Assembly (NCBI RefSeq): GCF_041242975.1
Contig: NZ_CP162488.1
Span: forward strand, 2,346,001-2,410,000
Length of the DNA stretch: 64,000 bases
From: Xanthomonas sp. DAR 35659
GTDB taxonomy: Bacteria > Pseudomonadota > Gammaproteobacteria > Xanthomonadales > Xanthomonadaceae
Direction of reading: 5' to 3'
Shown: positions 27,355 to 36,739 of the stretch, one piece after another
Position numbering within the stretch: the stretch's first letter is position 1
Layout of the letters: each line of letters opens with the position of its first letter
Made by a program: the position numbers and the translations under genes
Notes under the pieces: model-generated
What the model saw: only the letters and a program-made list of their open reading frames with translations
Told to the model about the DNA's origin: nothing
The model's database searches: none

Positions 27355-27963
27355 ATGATCGACGCGCGGCGCGAGGTCACGCTGGGCATCCTCGCCGGCG
27401 GCCGCGCGCAGCGCCTGGGCGGCCGCGACAAGGCTTGGCTGCTGCGCGATGGACAACCGCTGGTGCAGCGCCTGGCCCAGGCGCTGGCGCCGTCGCTCGC
27501 GGCGGTGCTGGTCAGCGCCAACCGCGCGTTGCCGCGCTATGCCGATGGCGGCCTGCAGGCAGTGCCCGATCGCGTCGCCGCGGCGCGGGACGCCGAGCGT
27601 TCGCTGGGGCCGATCGCCGGGCTCGATGCACTGGCCGCAGCCTGCACGACGCCCTGGCTGCTGACCGTGCCGGTCGATCTGTGCGTGGTCCCGCCGGCAC
27701 TGCCGGCGCTGCTGGTGACCGCCGGCAGCGAAGGAGCCGGCGCCTATGCCGAGGACGACGACGGCGTGCAGCCGCTGGTGGCGCTGTACCGCATCGATGC
27801 GTTGCGACCGGCGCTGGCCGCGGCGCTGGCGGCCGAGCGCTATGCGCCGAGCGCGCTGCAACGGCAACTGGACATGGTTCGCGTGCGCCTGCCCGGCGTC
27901 GTGCTGGGTAACCTCAACACGCCGCAGGATCTGCGCGCAGCGGGTATCCTGCCCGCGCCATGA
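27355..27963 (+). CDS. mobA: Molybdenum cofactor guanylyltransferase
   Basis: 202 residues; joins GMP to molybdopterin to make the MGD cofactor. The nucleotide-binding motif LAGGRAQRLGGRDK is at about 13-26, with GPIAGLDALAA and TVPVDLCVVP further in. The start lies four bases after the der stop. The last four bases overlap the moeA start (ATGA). Confidence 0.9.
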   Translation: MIDARREVTLGILAGGRAQRLGGRDKAWLLRDGQPLVQRLAQALAPSLAAVLVSANRALPRYADGGLQAVPDRVAAARDAERSLGPIAGLDALAAACTTPWLLTVPVDLCVVPPALPALLVTAGSEGAGAYAEDDDGVQPLVALYRIDALRPALAAALAAERYAPSALQRQLDMVRVRLPGVVLGNLNTPQDLRAAGILPAP

Positions 27964-29177
27964 CCGATTATCCGACCCGTATCGCCTATTCCGAGGCGCT
28001 GGCCATCGTCGCCGCCGTCGCCCAGGCGCGGCCATTGCCGGCCGAACGCCTGGCGCTGCCGCGCGCCGATGGACGCATCCTGCTCGAAGCGCTGCACGCG
28101 CCGATCGACCTGCCGCCGTTCGCCAACAGCGCGATGGACGGCTTCGCGGTGCGTCACGTCGACCTCGCCGCGCAGGGGCCGAGCCTGCTGCGGCTGGCCG
28201 GCGAACAGTTCGCCGGCGAGGATCTGCGGCAAGTGCTGGAAACCGGCGACTGCCTGCGCATCACCACAGGCGCCCCGCTGCCGGCCGGCGCCGATACGGT
28301 GGTGATCAAGGAGAACGTGGTCGAACGCGCCGGCCAGGTGGAAGTGCCGGCCGCGCCTGTCGTCGGTGCGCACGTGCGCGCCCGTGGCGAGGACGTGCGC
28401 GCCGGCGAGCGCGTGCTCGACGCCGGGGTGGCGCTGACGCCGTCGCGGATCGGCCTGGCCGCCGCGCTGGGCGTGGCGCAACTGGCGGTGGCGGCGCGGC
28501 CGACGGTGGCGGTGTTCGCCACCGGCGACGAACTGGTCGAGCCGGGCATGCCGCTCAAGCCGGGACAGATCTACAACAGCAACCGCGACATGCTGATGGC
28601 GCAACTGCGCCTGCTCGGCCTGGAACCGACCGCATGGCCGACGCTGCCGGACGATCCGCAGCGGATCGACAGCATGCTGAGCGATGCCGCCTCCGCATTC
28701 GACGTGGTACTGACCTGCGGCGGCGTGTCCGCCGGCGAGAAGGACTACCTGCCGCGGTTGTTGGCCGAGCGCGGCCGCATCCATTTCTGGAAGGTCCGCA
28801 TGCGCCCAGGCATGCCGTTGCTGTTCGGCGAACTGGACCGGGCCCTGTTCCTCGGCTTGCCGGGCAACCCGGTGTCGGTGCTGGCGACCTTCCTGGCGAT
28901 CGGGCAGCCGTTGCTGGATGTGTTGCAGCAGCGCACCGAACCGCGTCCGCAGTGGCGCGCGCGGCTGGCCTCGGGCTGGGACAAGCGCCACGACCGTCTC
29001 GAGTTCCTGCGCGGGCGCATGCGTTGCGACGCGGACGGCCAGCTGTGGGCGGAGCCGAATCCGGCCGATGGCTCGCACCGCCTGCGTGGCGCCGCCGACA
29101 GCGACGTGTTGCTGCGCCTGGACGAGGGTGCGCGCCGCTTCGAGGCCGGCGAGGTGGTCGAGGTGTTTCCGTACTGA
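27960..29177 (+). CDS. moeA: Molybdopterin molybdenumtransferase
   Basis: 405 residues; inserts molybdate into adenylated molybdopterin. N-terminal MoeA region with PPFANSAMDGFAVRH, then GAPLPAGADTVV. The MPTase fold shows FATGDELVEPG, NSNRDML, TCGGVSAGEKDYL and FLGLPGNPVSVLATF. It ends in the C-terminal beta domain. It is translationally coupled to mobA. Confidence 0.95.
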   Translation: MTDYPTRIAYSEALAIVAAVAQARPLPAERLALPRADGRILLEALHAPIDLPPFANSAMDGFAVRHVDLAAQGPSLLRLAGEQFAGEDLRQVLETGDCLRITTGAPLPAGADTVVIKENVVERAGQVEVPAAPVVGAHVRARGEDVRAGERVLDAGVALTPSRIGLAAALGVAQLAVAARPTVAVFATGDELVEPGMPLKPGQIYNSNRDMLMAQLRLLGLEPTAWPTLPDDPQRIDSMLSDAASAFDVVLTCGGVSAGEKDYLPRLLAERGRIHFWKVRMRPGMPLLFGELDRALFLGLPGNPVSVLATFLAIGQPLLDVLQQRTEPRPQWRARLASGWDKRHDRLEFLRGRMRCDADGQLWAEPNPADGSHRLRGAADSDVLLRLDEGARRFEAGEVVEVFPY

Positions 29178-29371
29178 GTCCTTGCGTCTGCGTTCTCGCG
29201 CGGGTCGTATAGGCGCATCCTGCGGTCGCGGCTCCCCGTAGGCAGCGCTGGCGCCGCGCCGACGCAAGGCAGTGCAGTCGGCGCCGTGCTCGCGGCTGGC
29301 GGTGCGCCATGGAACGGTGCATGCCCTGCGGCGCGAAGGACGCGACATGGCTTTGCGCCGATAATGCATCC

Positions 29372-30511
29372 ATGAGCATCCGAGAACTGACGCCGCAACA
29401 GGCCCACGCATGCATCGCCCAGGGCGCGCGGCTGATCGACGTGCGCGAGGAACACGAGCGCGCGTCCGGCATGGCCGAGGGCGCGGTCGGCATCGCACGC
29501 GCGCACCTGCAAGGCGACCCGGCCGCACACCTCGGCGCCGCCGATGCCGAAGTGATCCTGATCTGCCAGAGCGGCAAGCGCTCGCATGACGCGGCGCTGT
29601 TCCTGCAGCGGGCCGGCTATTCGGCGGTGGCGTCGGTGCTGGGCGGTACCACGCGTTGGCAGCGCGAAGGCTTGCCGTTGCAGCGGCCGGCGCTGGCGCC
29701 GGAGCAGCAGGATTTCTTTGAGCGCTATTCGCGGCACCTGCGCCTGCCCGAGGTCGGTGTCGAGGGCCAGCGCCGGTTGCAGGCCGCGCGCGTGCTGCTG
29801 GTCGGTGCCGGCGGGCTGGGCTCGCCAGCCGGGTTCTACCTGGCCGCGGCCGGGGTCGGCCAGCTACGCATCGCCGACGACGACGTGGTCGAGCGCAGCA
29901 ACCTGCAGCGGCAGGTCCTGCACACCGAAGCGCGCATCGGGGAGGCCAAGGTGACGTCGGCCGCCGCGGCGCTGGGCGCGCTGAATCCGGGCGTGGCGGT
30001 CGAGGCGGTGCGCGAGCGGGTGACCGCGGCCAATGTCGAGCGCCTGCTGCAGGACGTCGACGTGGTACTGGACGGCTCGGACAACTTCCCGGCCCGCTAC
30101 CTGCTCAACGACGCCTGCGTGAAGCTGGGAAAACCGCTGGTGTATGGGGCGGTGCAGCGCTTCGAGGGCCAGGTCAGCGTATTCGATGCCGGTCGCCGGC
30201 GCGGCCAGGCGCCGTGCTACCGCTGCCTGTTCCCGGAGCCGCCGCCGCCGGAGTTCGCGCCTAACTGCGCCGAGGCCGGCGTGCTCGGCGTGCTGCCCGG
30301 CATCGTCGGCCTGCTGCAGGCCAACGAGGTGTTGAAGCTGCTGCTGGACATCGGCGAGCCGCTACGCGGGCGCTTGCTGTACTTCGACGCGCTGGCGATG
30401 CGCTTCCGCGACACCCGCCTGGCCGCCGACCCGCAGTGCCCGGTCTGCGCGCCGGGGAAGGCCTTCCCTGGCTATCTCGACTATGCCCAATTCTGCGGCG
30501 TGGAGCACTAG
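29372..30511 (+). CDS. moeB: Rhodanese / molybdopterin-synthase adenylyltransferase fusion (MoeB/MoeZ type)
   Basis: 379 residues. An N-terminal rhodanese domain with the active Cys65 in CQSGKRS is followed by a ThiF/E1-like adenylation domain (LLVGAGGLGSPAGFYLAAAG, DGSDNFPARYLLND). Zinc-ligand CxxC pairs are at YRCLFPE and CPVCAPGKAF. It activates the C-terminal Gly of the MoaD/ThiS-type sulfur carrier. Most MoeB proteins lack rhodanese; MoeZ/UBA4-like proteins have it at the C-terminal end, so N-terminal placement is distinctive. The ATG at 29372 was chosen because the domain starts there. Confidence 0.9.
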   Translation: MSIRELTPQQAHACIAQGARLIDVREEHERASGMAEGAVGIARAHLQGDPAAHLGAADAEVILICQSGKRSHDAALFLQRAGYSAVASVLGGTTRWQREGLPLQRPALAPEQQDFFERYSRHLRLPEVGVEGQRRLQAARVLLVGAGGLGSPAGFYLAAAGVGQLRIADDDVVERSNLQRQVLHTEARIGEAKVTSAAAALGALNPGVAVEAVRERVTAANVERLLQDVDVVLDGSDNFPARYLLNDACVKLGKPLVYGAVQRFEGQVSVFDAGRRRGQAPCYRCLFPEPPPPEFAPNCAEAGVLGVLPGIVGLLQANEVLKLLLDIGEPLRGRLLYFDALAMRFRDTRLAADPQCPVCAPGKAFPGYLDYAQFCGVEH

Positions 30512-30512
30512 C

Positions 30513-30534
30513 CCTTCTCTCCAGAGAAAGGAGG
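30513..30534 (+). terminator. Hairpin after moeB
   Basis: CCTTCTCT-CC-AGAGAAAGG forms a stem with one bulged A directly after the moeB stop, without a T run. It is related to the CTCTCC-type hairpins common in this genus and may end transcription weakly. Confidence 0.4.
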
Positions 30535-30746
30535 GTGAGAGCACGAGGCGAAGCCCTCGCGTTCTTGGATTGAATGGCTTTGCCAGAATCCGCATCCGCC
30601 TCTGCGGGGGCAACGCAAAAGCGCCCGCTGCCCCCGGTGGGAGAATGGCAAGGACGACAGCGGCGCGCGATGTTGTTGTCGCAGCGGTGGCCCATGACAA
30701 GCGATTCGTCATGTCGACCCGCTCGCTCCAGCGCTCGCGGCACCCT

Positions 30747-30769
30747 GTAGGAGCGGCTTCAGCCGCGAC
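30747..30769. repeat. Single GTAG-type REP element
   Basis: It starts GTAGGAGCGGCTTCAGCC and ends GCGAC. It lies inside a 504-base region (30512-31015) without any convincing gene. The rest of the region shows no other feature I can name. Confidence 0.75.
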
Positions 30770-31015
30770 AACCACCCCATCGCAAGCATCGCGTACAGAC
30801 ACCCGCGCCACAACATGCAGGCCACAGCGGCACTGCGTCTGGTGGCGCGCGCCCACTGCACGCAACACCCGGGCGCGAACGCCGCTGCATGTTGACACGC
30901 ACGATAACGCGGCGGGTTGCGCTACGCCTCCGCGACGAGCAGGCGGCTACCGTCCCGCCGCCATGCCGCACGCCAGTCCATGGGGTTGCTCCAGCCTTGT
31001 GCGTAGAATCGGCGC

Positions 31016-32854
31016 ATGACCAACGCAGCCGACAGCAGTGAATTGATCAAGGTCGTGGCGCTGCTCGGCGCCGCGGTGGTGGCGGTGCCGGTGTTCCGGC
31101 GCCTGGGCCTGGGCTCGGTGCTGGGCTATCTCGCCGCGGGCCTGGCGATCGGTCCGTTCGGACTGGGCTGGTTCTCCGATCCGCAGGCGATCCTGCATGT
31201 GGCCGAACTGGGCGTGGTGATGTTCCTGTTCGTGATCGGCCTGGAGATGCGGCCGTCGCACCTGTGGAGCCTGCGCAAGCAGATCTTCGGCCTGGGCGCG
31301 CTGCAGATCTCGGTCTGCGCGGTGGCGCTCACGCTGGTCGGACTGGCCCTGGGCATGCCGTTGCCGGTGGCCTTCATCGCCGCGTCCGGCTTCGTGCTCA
31401 CCTCCACCGCGGTGGTGATGCAGTTGCTTGGGGAGCGCGGCGACATCGCCTTGCCGAGCGGGCAGAAGATCGTCGCGATCCTGCTGTTCGAGGACTTGCT
31501 GATCGTGCCGCTGCTGGCGGTGGTGGCCTGGATGGCGCCGGTACCGGCCGCTGCCGATGCGCCCTCGCGCTGGATCGGCATCGGCATCGGTGCGGCGGCG
31601 ATCGTCGGTCTATTGGTGGCCGGGCGTTGGCTGCTGAACCCGCTGTTCCGGTTGCTGGCCGCGGCCAAGGCGCGCGAAGTGATGACCGCGGCGGCGCTGC
31701 TGGTGGTGCTGGGCGCGGCGCTGCTGATGCAGCTCGGCGGGCTGTCGATGGCGATGGGCGCGTTCCTGGCCGGGGTGCTGCTGTCCGAATCCACCTTCCG
31801 CCACCAGATCGAGGCCGATATCGAACCGTTCCGCGGCATCCTGCTCGGGCTGTTCTTCCTCGGCGTGGGCATGGCGCTGAACCTGGCGGTGGTGGCGGCG
31901 AACTGGACGCTGATCCTCACCGGGGTGCTCGCGTTCATGGCGGCCAAGGCCGCGTGCATCTACCTGGTCGCGCGTCTCACCGGCTGCGGCAATGCGCGGG
32001 CGCTCGATCGCGGCGTGCTGATGGCGCAGGGCGGCGAGTTCGCGTTCGTGCTGTTCGCCGCGGCCAGCGCCGCCGGGGTGATCGACGCCCGGATCAACGC
32101 CAACCTGACCGCCATCGTGGTGCTGTCGATGGCGCTGACCCCGCTGTTCGCGCTGCTGTACCGGCGCTGGGCGCCGGTGGAGGCGCCGTCGCTGGACGGC
32201 GTGGAGGCCGCCGAGGGACTGACCGGCAGCGTGTTGATCATCGGCTTCGGCCGCTTCGGTCAGGTCGCCAGCCAGTCGCTGCTGGCGCGCGACGTGGACG
32301 TGACCATCATCGACAACGACATCGAGATGATCCAGAGCGCGGCCGAATTCGGGTTCAAGATCTACTATGGCGACGGCACCCGCCTGGACGTGTTGCACGC
32401 CTCCGGCGCGCACAGCGCGCGCGCGATCGCGGTGTGCGTCGACGATCGCGAGGCGGCCAACCGCATCGTCGAACTGGCCACGCAGGAGTTTCCGCACGCC
32501 AAGCTGCTGGTGCGCTCGTTCGATCGCGAACATTCGCTGAAACTGATCGCGGCCGGCGTGGACTACCAGATCCGCGAGACCTTCGAGTCGGCGGTGGAAT
32601 TCGGCCAGGCGGCGCTGATCGAACTGGGCATGGCCGAGGACGAGGCCGCCGGCATCGCCCGCGAGATCCGCCGCCGCGATGCCGAGCGCCTGGAGCTGGA
32701 GATCGCCGCCGGCGACGTGCGCGCGGGCAGGGGACTGATGTACGGCAACGCGATCCCGGCCGTGCCCAAACCCACGCCGTTCACCACGCCGCGGCGCGAA
32801 AGCCGCACGCTCAATCCGGAGGCGGTGCCGGCGGACGAGCGCCGTAGCGACTAA
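31016..32854 (+). CDS. CPA2-family cation:proton antiporter, KefB/KefC-like
   Basis: 612 residues. About twelve membrane segments (GLGSVLGYLAAGLAIGPFG, MQLGGLSMAMGAFLAGVLL) are followed by a cytoplasmic RCK/TrkA-N domain (SVLIIGFGRFGQVASQSLL, then VTIIDNDIEMIQSA). Kef systems release K+ in exchange for H+ and respond to glutathione adducts or NAD(H). The glutathione-sensing details cannot be confirmed here. It is flanked by a gene-poor stretch upstream and a REP pair downstream, so it is likely monocistronic. Confidence 0.93.
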   Translation: MTNAADSSELIKVVALLGAAVVAVPVFRRLGLGSVLGYLAAGLAIGPFGLGWFSDPQAILHVAELGVVMFLFVIGLEMRPSHLWSLRKQIFGLGALQISVCAVALTLVGLALGMPLPVAFIAASGFVLTSTAVVMQLLGERGDIALPSGQKIVAILLFEDLLIVPLLAVVAWMAPVPAAADAPSRWIGIGIGAAAIVGLLVAGRWLLNPLFRLLAAAKAREVMTAAALLVVLGAALLMQLGGLSMAMGAFLAGVLLSESTFRHQIEADIEPFRGILLGLFFLGVGMALNLAVVAANWTLILTGVLAFMAAKAACIYLVARLTGCGNARALDRGVLMAQGGEFAFVLFAAASAAGVIDARINANLTAIVVLSMALTPLFALLYRRWAPVEAPSLDGVEAAEGLTGSVLIIGFGRFGQVASQSLLARDVDVTIIDNDIEMIQSAAEFGFKIYYGDGTRLDVLHASGAHSARAIAVCVDDREAANRIVELATQEFPHAKLLVRSFDREHSLKLIAAGVDYQIRETFESAVEFGQAALIELGMAEDEAAGIAREIRRRDAERLELEIAAGDVRAGRGLMYGNAIPAVPKPTPFTTPRRESRTLNPEAVPADERRSD

Positions 32855-32868
32855 GGCACCGCGAATTT

Positions 32869-32934
32869 GTAGGAGTGGCGTCAGCCGCGACGGGCGTTAC
32901 CTGTGGCTCTGGTCGCGGCTGAAGCCGCTCCTAC
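32869..32934. repeat. Inverted pair of GTAG-type REP elements
   Basis: GTAGGAGTGGCGTCAGCCGC on the left faces the reverse complement ending GCTCCTAC on the right, with about 20 bases between. It lies between the Kef gene stop and the convergent hydrolase stop, a typical position for a REP doublet acting as a shared transcription end. Confidence 0.8.
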
Positions 32935-32956
32935 GGGGTGTGTGGAGGGGGGCGCT

Positions 32957-33730
32957 TCAGCGCAAGAACGCCCGCAAGGCCTGCCCATAACGCGGATCGG
33001 CGCTGATGTCGTCGTGCCCGGCGCGAGGCAGCTCGACCAGCGTCGGCGCTTGCGGCAGCGCGTCCAGCAGCCGTTGCGTGCTCGACGCCGGGATCACCTG
33101 GTCGCGCCCTGCGCGCAGTACCAGCAGCGGCCCGCGGTAAGCGCGCAGCGCGCTGGCGGAGTCGTAGCGATCGCGCAGCAGCCAGCGCACCGGTGCCCAC
33201 GGATAGTGCGCTTGCGCGGCCGAGGCCAGGCTGTCGAACGGCGTCACCAGGATCAACCGCGCCAACGGCCGCCGCGCCGCCAGTTGGCTGGCGACGCCGC
33301 TGCCCAGGCTGCGCCCGAGTACGGCGATCTCGGCCTGCGGCTGCGCGGTGCGCACGTGGTCGTACAACGCCAGCGCATCGCCGACCAGCGCCGCCTCGCT
33401 GGGCGCGCCGTCGCTGGCGCCGTAGCCGCGATAGGCCAGCAGATACACGGTGTAGTCGGGCAGCAGTGGCGCCAGCTGCGCGCGGGCGTGGCGCAGGTCC
33501 TCGGCATTGCCGCCGAAATACAGCAGCACCTTGTCGCGTCCGGGATTGACGCGCCAGCCGCGCAGCGCCAGGGCGGGGCCACGCTGCAACGCGAAGTCGG
33601 TCTGGGCCGGCGCCACCCGCGTCGTTTGCGGGAAATACAGCAGGTCGCGCTGGCCGAAATAGAGCAGGGCGCAGACCACCAGGTAAGCGGCGATCGCGAT
33701 CGCCGCCACGATGCCCAGGGGGCGCACCAT
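32957..33730 (-). CDS. Alpha/beta hydrolase with N-terminal membrane anchor
   Basis: 257 residues. One N-terminal hydrophobic segment ([20 protein letters not shown]) is followed by [11 protein letters not shown], typical of the YfhR/BEM46-type serine hydrolases. The nucleophile elbow is GRSLGSG, the acid is probably Asp in RAGRDQVIP, and the base is His in GHDDI. The substrate is unknown. The ATG directly follows the stop of the DUF1244 gene, so the two are cotranscribed. Confidence 0.85.
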   Translation of the reverse strand: MVRPLGIVAAIAIAAYLVVCALLYFGQRDLLYFPQTTRVAPAQTDFALQRGPALALRGWRVNPGRDKVLLYFGGNAEDLRHARAQLAPLLPDYTVYLLAYRGYGASDGAPSEAALVGDALALYDHVRTAQPQAEIAVLGRSLGSGVASQLAARRPLARLILVTPFDSLASAAQAHYPWAPVRWLLRDRYDSASALRAYRGPLLVLRAGRDQVIPASSTQRLLDALPQAPTLVELPRAGHDDISADPRYGQALRAFLR

Positions 33731-34027
33731 CTACGGGTGCCGGCGCTGCGCGTCGGCGAAGGCCGCCAACTGCTCCGGGGTGGCCTCGGCCTGGTGCTGC
33801 GCCTTCCACTCGGCGAACGGCATGCCATAGACGCGCTCGCGCGCCTGCTCCTTGCTCAGGACCTCGCCTTCGGCGGCGGCGGCCTCGCGATACCAGTCGG
33901 CCAGGCAGTTGCGGCAGAACCCGGCCAGGATCATCAGATCGATGTTCTGCACGTCGGGGCGGTCCTGATTGAGGTGCTGCAGCAGGCGGCGGAAGGCGGC
34001 GGCCTCGATGCGGGTGGTGTCGGTCAT
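33731..34027 (-). CDS. DUF1244 family protein
   Basis: 98 residues starting [19 protein letters not shown], with the conserved core [20 protein letters not shown], a CxxC in a helical context, and a C-terminal [15 protein letters not shown]. The family is small, widespread in Proteobacteria and of unknown function. The downstream hydrolase starts immediately after the stop. It is divergent from folD; the two starts are about 50 bases apart and so share a promoter region. Confidence 0.85.
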   Translation of the reverse strand: MTDTTRIEAAAFRRLLQHLNQDRPDVQNIDLMILAGFCRNCLADWYREAAAAEGEVLSKEQARERVYGMPFAEWKAQHQAEATPEQLAAFADAQRRHP

Positions 34028-34078
34028 GGCGGAATCGGGGACAATGGACATCCCCCGACTCTACACCCGCCCGCCCCG

Positions 34079-34990
34079 ATGACCGATTCCGCGTCCGCCT
34101 CCTCCGTCCCGGCCCGCATCCTCGACGGACGGCGCATCGCCGACGACCTGCTCGACCAGCTCAAGGCCCGAGTCGACGCGCGGCTGGCGGCCGGGCAGCC
34201 GCGGCCCGGACTGGCGGTGGTGCTGGTGGGCGGCGATCCGGCCTCCACGGTGTACGTGCGCAACAAGCGCCGCGCGGCCGAGAAGGTCGGCATCGAGGCG
34301 TTCGACTACGACCTGCCGGCCGGTACCAGCGAAGCGGAACTGCTGGCGTTGATCGACCGACTCAACGCCGATCCCAAGATCCACGGCATTCTGGTGCAAT
34401 TGCCGCTGCCGGGCATCCCCGACGCCAGCCGGCTGATACATCGCATCGATCCGCGCAAGGACGTGGACGGCTTCCATCCGGAGAACGTCGGCCACCTGGC
34501 GCTACGCGAATTCGGCCTGCGCCCGTGCACGCCGCGCGGCATCGTCACCCTGTTGGCGCACACCGACCAGCCGGTGCGCGGGCGCAACGCCACCATCGTG
34601 GGCGTCAGCAACCACGTCGGCCGGCCGATGGCGCTGGAACTGCTAATCGCCGGCTGCACGGTCACTTGCTGCCACAAGTTCACCCCGCCGGAGGTGCTGC
34701 AGGCGCGGGTGCGCGATGCCGACATCCTGGTGGTGGCGGTGGGCCGGCCGGGGCTGATCCCGGGCGAGTGGGTCAAGCCTGGCGCGGTGGTGATCGACGT
34801 CGGCATCAACCGCCTGGACGATGGCCGCCTGGTCGGCGATGTCGGCTTCGACGCGGCGGCGCAGCGCGCCAGCTGGATCACCCCGGTGCCGGGCGGGGTC
34901 GGGCCGATGACGGTCGCCACGCTGATGCAGAACACGATCGAGGCCGCTGATGCGGCCGGGAGTCGGGAATCGGGAGTCGGGATTCGTTAA
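34079..34990 (+). CDS. folD: Methylenetetrahydrofolate dehydrogenase / cyclohydrolase
   Basis: 303 residues; interconverts 5,10-methylene- and 10-formyl-tetrahydrofolate. Motifs: [16 protein letters not shown] with the catalytic Lys ([10 protein letters not shown]), [32 protein letters not shown] for NADP, and [15 protein letters not shown]. The last roughly nine residues ([11 protein letters not shown] end) are encoded by the GGGAGTCGGGAATC intergenic repeat, so the native C-terminus has been extended or replaced by the repeat. Confidence 0.95.
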   Translation: MTDSASASSVPARILDGRRIADDLLDQLKARVDARLAAGQPRPGLAVVLVGGDPASTVYVRNKRRAAEKVGIEAFDYDLPAGTSEAELLALIDRLNADPKIHGILVQLPLPGIPDASRLIHRIDPRKDVDGFHPENVGHLALREFGLRPCTPRGIVTLLAHTDQPVRGRNATIVGVSNHVGRPMALELLIAGCTVTCCHKFTPPEVLQARVRDADILVVAVGRPGLIPGEWVKPGAVVIDVGINRLDDGRLVGDVGFDAAAQRASWITPVPGGVGPMTVATLMQNTIEAADAAGSRESGVGIR

Positions 34991-35134
34991 GGGCAACAGC
35001 AACGGCGCATGCACGGCCTATCCGGGGTGCATCGGGATCGGCAGGCCATCGAGCGGCAGTCTGACAGACAGGCATATGGCCGATTGCGCAGGGCTCCGCC
35101 GTTGCGAATCCCCACTCCCGACTCCCCAATCCCC
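34958..35134. repeat. Inverted pair of GGGAATC-type repeats between folD and guaB
   Basis: The left block (34958-34986) is the GGGAGTCGGGAATCGGGAGT series and lies inside the folD end. The right block (35105-35134) is the reverse complement (CCCCACTCCCGACTCCCC). The pair could fold as a long stem. guaB starts 48 bases after the right block. Confidence 0.85.
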
Positions 35135-35181
35135 GCCCCAATGCGTTAAAATGCCGCGCTTCCCCACACTCGGGTCCGCCG

Positions 35182-36639
35182 ATGCTCCGCATCCAGGCTG
35201 AAGCTCTCACGTACGACGACGTCTCGCTCGTCCCCGCCCATTCGACCGTCCTGCCCAAGGACGTCAGCCTGGAAACCCGGCTGACCCGCGACCTGCGCCT
35301 GAAGCTGCCGATCCTGTCGGCGGCGATGGACACGGTCACCGAGCACCGCCTGGCGGTGGCCATGGCCCAGCTCGGCGGCATCGGCATCATCCACAAGAAC
35401 CTGACCCCGGCGCAGCAGGCCGCCGAAGTGGCCAAGGTCAAGAAGTTCGAGGCCGGCGTCATCACCGAGCCGTTCACGGTCGGCCCGGAGACCACCATCG
35501 GCGAGGTGCTCAAACTCACCCGCGCCCGCAACATCTCCGGCGTGCCGGTGGTGGACGGCAGCGAGCTGGTCGGCATCGTCACCAGCCGCGACATGCGCTT
35601 CGAGAAGAAGCTCGACGATCCGGTCCGCCACATCATGACCAAGAAGGATCGCCTGGTCACCGTGCGCGAAGGCGCCAGCGACGAGGAAGTGCTGCAACTG
35701 CTGCACCGCCACCGCATCGAGAAGATCCTGGTGGTCAACGATGGCTTCGAGCTGCGCGGCCTGATCACGGTCAAGGACATCCAGAAGAAAACCGACAACC
35801 CCAACGCCGCCAAGGACGCCGCCACGCGGCTGCTGGTCGGCGCCGCGGTGGGCGTCGGCGGCGATACCGAACAGCGCATCGAACTGCTGGCCGCGGCCGG
35901 CGTGGACGTGGTCATCGTCGACACCGCGCACGGCCATTCGCAGGGCGTGATCGAGCGCGTAGCCTGGGTCAAGAAGACCTACCCGCAGTTGCAGGTGATC
36001 GGCGGCAACATCGTCACCGGCGACGCCGCGCTGGCGCTGATGGACGCCGGTGCCGACGCGGTCAAGGTCGGCGTGGGCCCCGGCTCGATCTGCACCACCC
36101 GTGTGGTCGCCGGCGTCGGCGTGCCGCAGATCACCGCGATCGACATGGTCGCCGAGGCGCTGCAGGACCGCATCCCGCTGATCGCCGACGGCGGCATCCG
36201 CTATTCCGGCGACATCGGCAAGGCGCTGGTCGCCGGCGCCTCCACGGTGATGGTCGGTGGCCTGTTCGCCGGCACCGAGGAGGCCCCGGGCGAGGTCGAA
36301 CTGTTCCAAGGCCGCAGCTACAAGAGCTACCGCGGCATGGGCAGCCTGGGCGCGATGGAGAAGGGCAGCAAGGACCGTTACTTCCAGGACGCCTCCGACG
36401 CCGACAAGCTGGTGCCCGAAGGCATCGAAGGCCGCGTGCCGTACCGCGGCCCGCTCAGCGGCATCATCCACCAACTGATCGGCGGCCTGCGCGCGACCAT
36501 GGGCTACGTGGGCTGCGCCACCATCGAAGAGATGCGCACCAAGCCCAAGTTCGTCACCATCACCGGTGCCGGCCAGCGCGAGAGCCACGTCCACGACGTG
36601 CAGATCACCAAGGAACCGCCGAACTACAGGATGGGCTGA
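35182..36639 (+). CDS. guaB: Inosine-5'-monophosphate dehydrogenase
   Basis: 485 residues; oxidises IMP to XMP with NAD. The TIM barrel is interrupted by two CBS domains (about 95-205). The catalytic Cys loop is [10 protein letters not shown], followed by the flap segment [10 protein letters not shown]. The N-terminal [11 protein letters not shown] is typical. A TAAAAT at 35147-35152 may be the -10 box. guaA follows after an intergenic repeat pair, giving the usual guaBA set. Confidence 0.98.
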   Translation: MLRIQAEALTYDDVSLVPAHSTVLPKDVSLETRLTRDLRLKLPILSAAMDTVTEHRLAVAMAQLGGIGIIHKNLTPAQQAAEVAKVKKFEAGVITEPFTVGPETTIGEVLKLTRARNISGVPVVDGSELVGIVTSRDMRFEKKLDDPVRHIMTKKDRLVTVREGASDEEVLQLLHRHRIEKILVVNDGFELRGLITVKDIQKKTDNPNAAKDAATRLLVGAAVGVGGDTEQRIELLAAAGVDVVIVDTAHGHSQGVIERVAWVKKTYPQLQVIGGNIVTGDAALALMDAGADAVKVGVGPGSICTTRVVAGVGVPQITAIDMVAEALQDRIPLIADGGIRYSGDIGKALVAGASTVMVGGLFAGTEEAPGEVELFQGRSYKSYRGMGSLGAMEKGSKDRYFQDASDADKLVPEGIEGRVPYRGPLSGIIHQLIGGLRATMGYVGCATIEEMRTKPKFVTITGAGQRESHVHDVQITKEPPNYRMG

Positions 36640-36648
36640 TGCCCATCC

Positions 36649-36733
36649 GGGAATGGGGAATCGGGAGTCGGGAATCGATGAACCAGCGTCTGCACCGCTT
36701 TGCCCATTCCCGATTCCCCGTTCCCGATTCCCG
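36649..36733. repeat. Inverted pair of GGGAATC-type repeats between guaB and guaA
   Basis: The left block (36649-36677, GGGAATGGGGAATCGGGAGT) and the right block (36703-36733, CCCATTCCCGATTCCCCG) are reverse complements. They fill nearly the whole 100-base gap between guaB and guaA, so a long mRNA hairpin inside the operon is expected. Confidence 0.88.
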
Positions 36734-36739
36734 GCCTCA

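Noticed and set aside
30892..30897. TTGACA as a -35 box for the Kef gene
   Set aside because: No -10 element at a suitable distance, and the gene is over 100 bases away.
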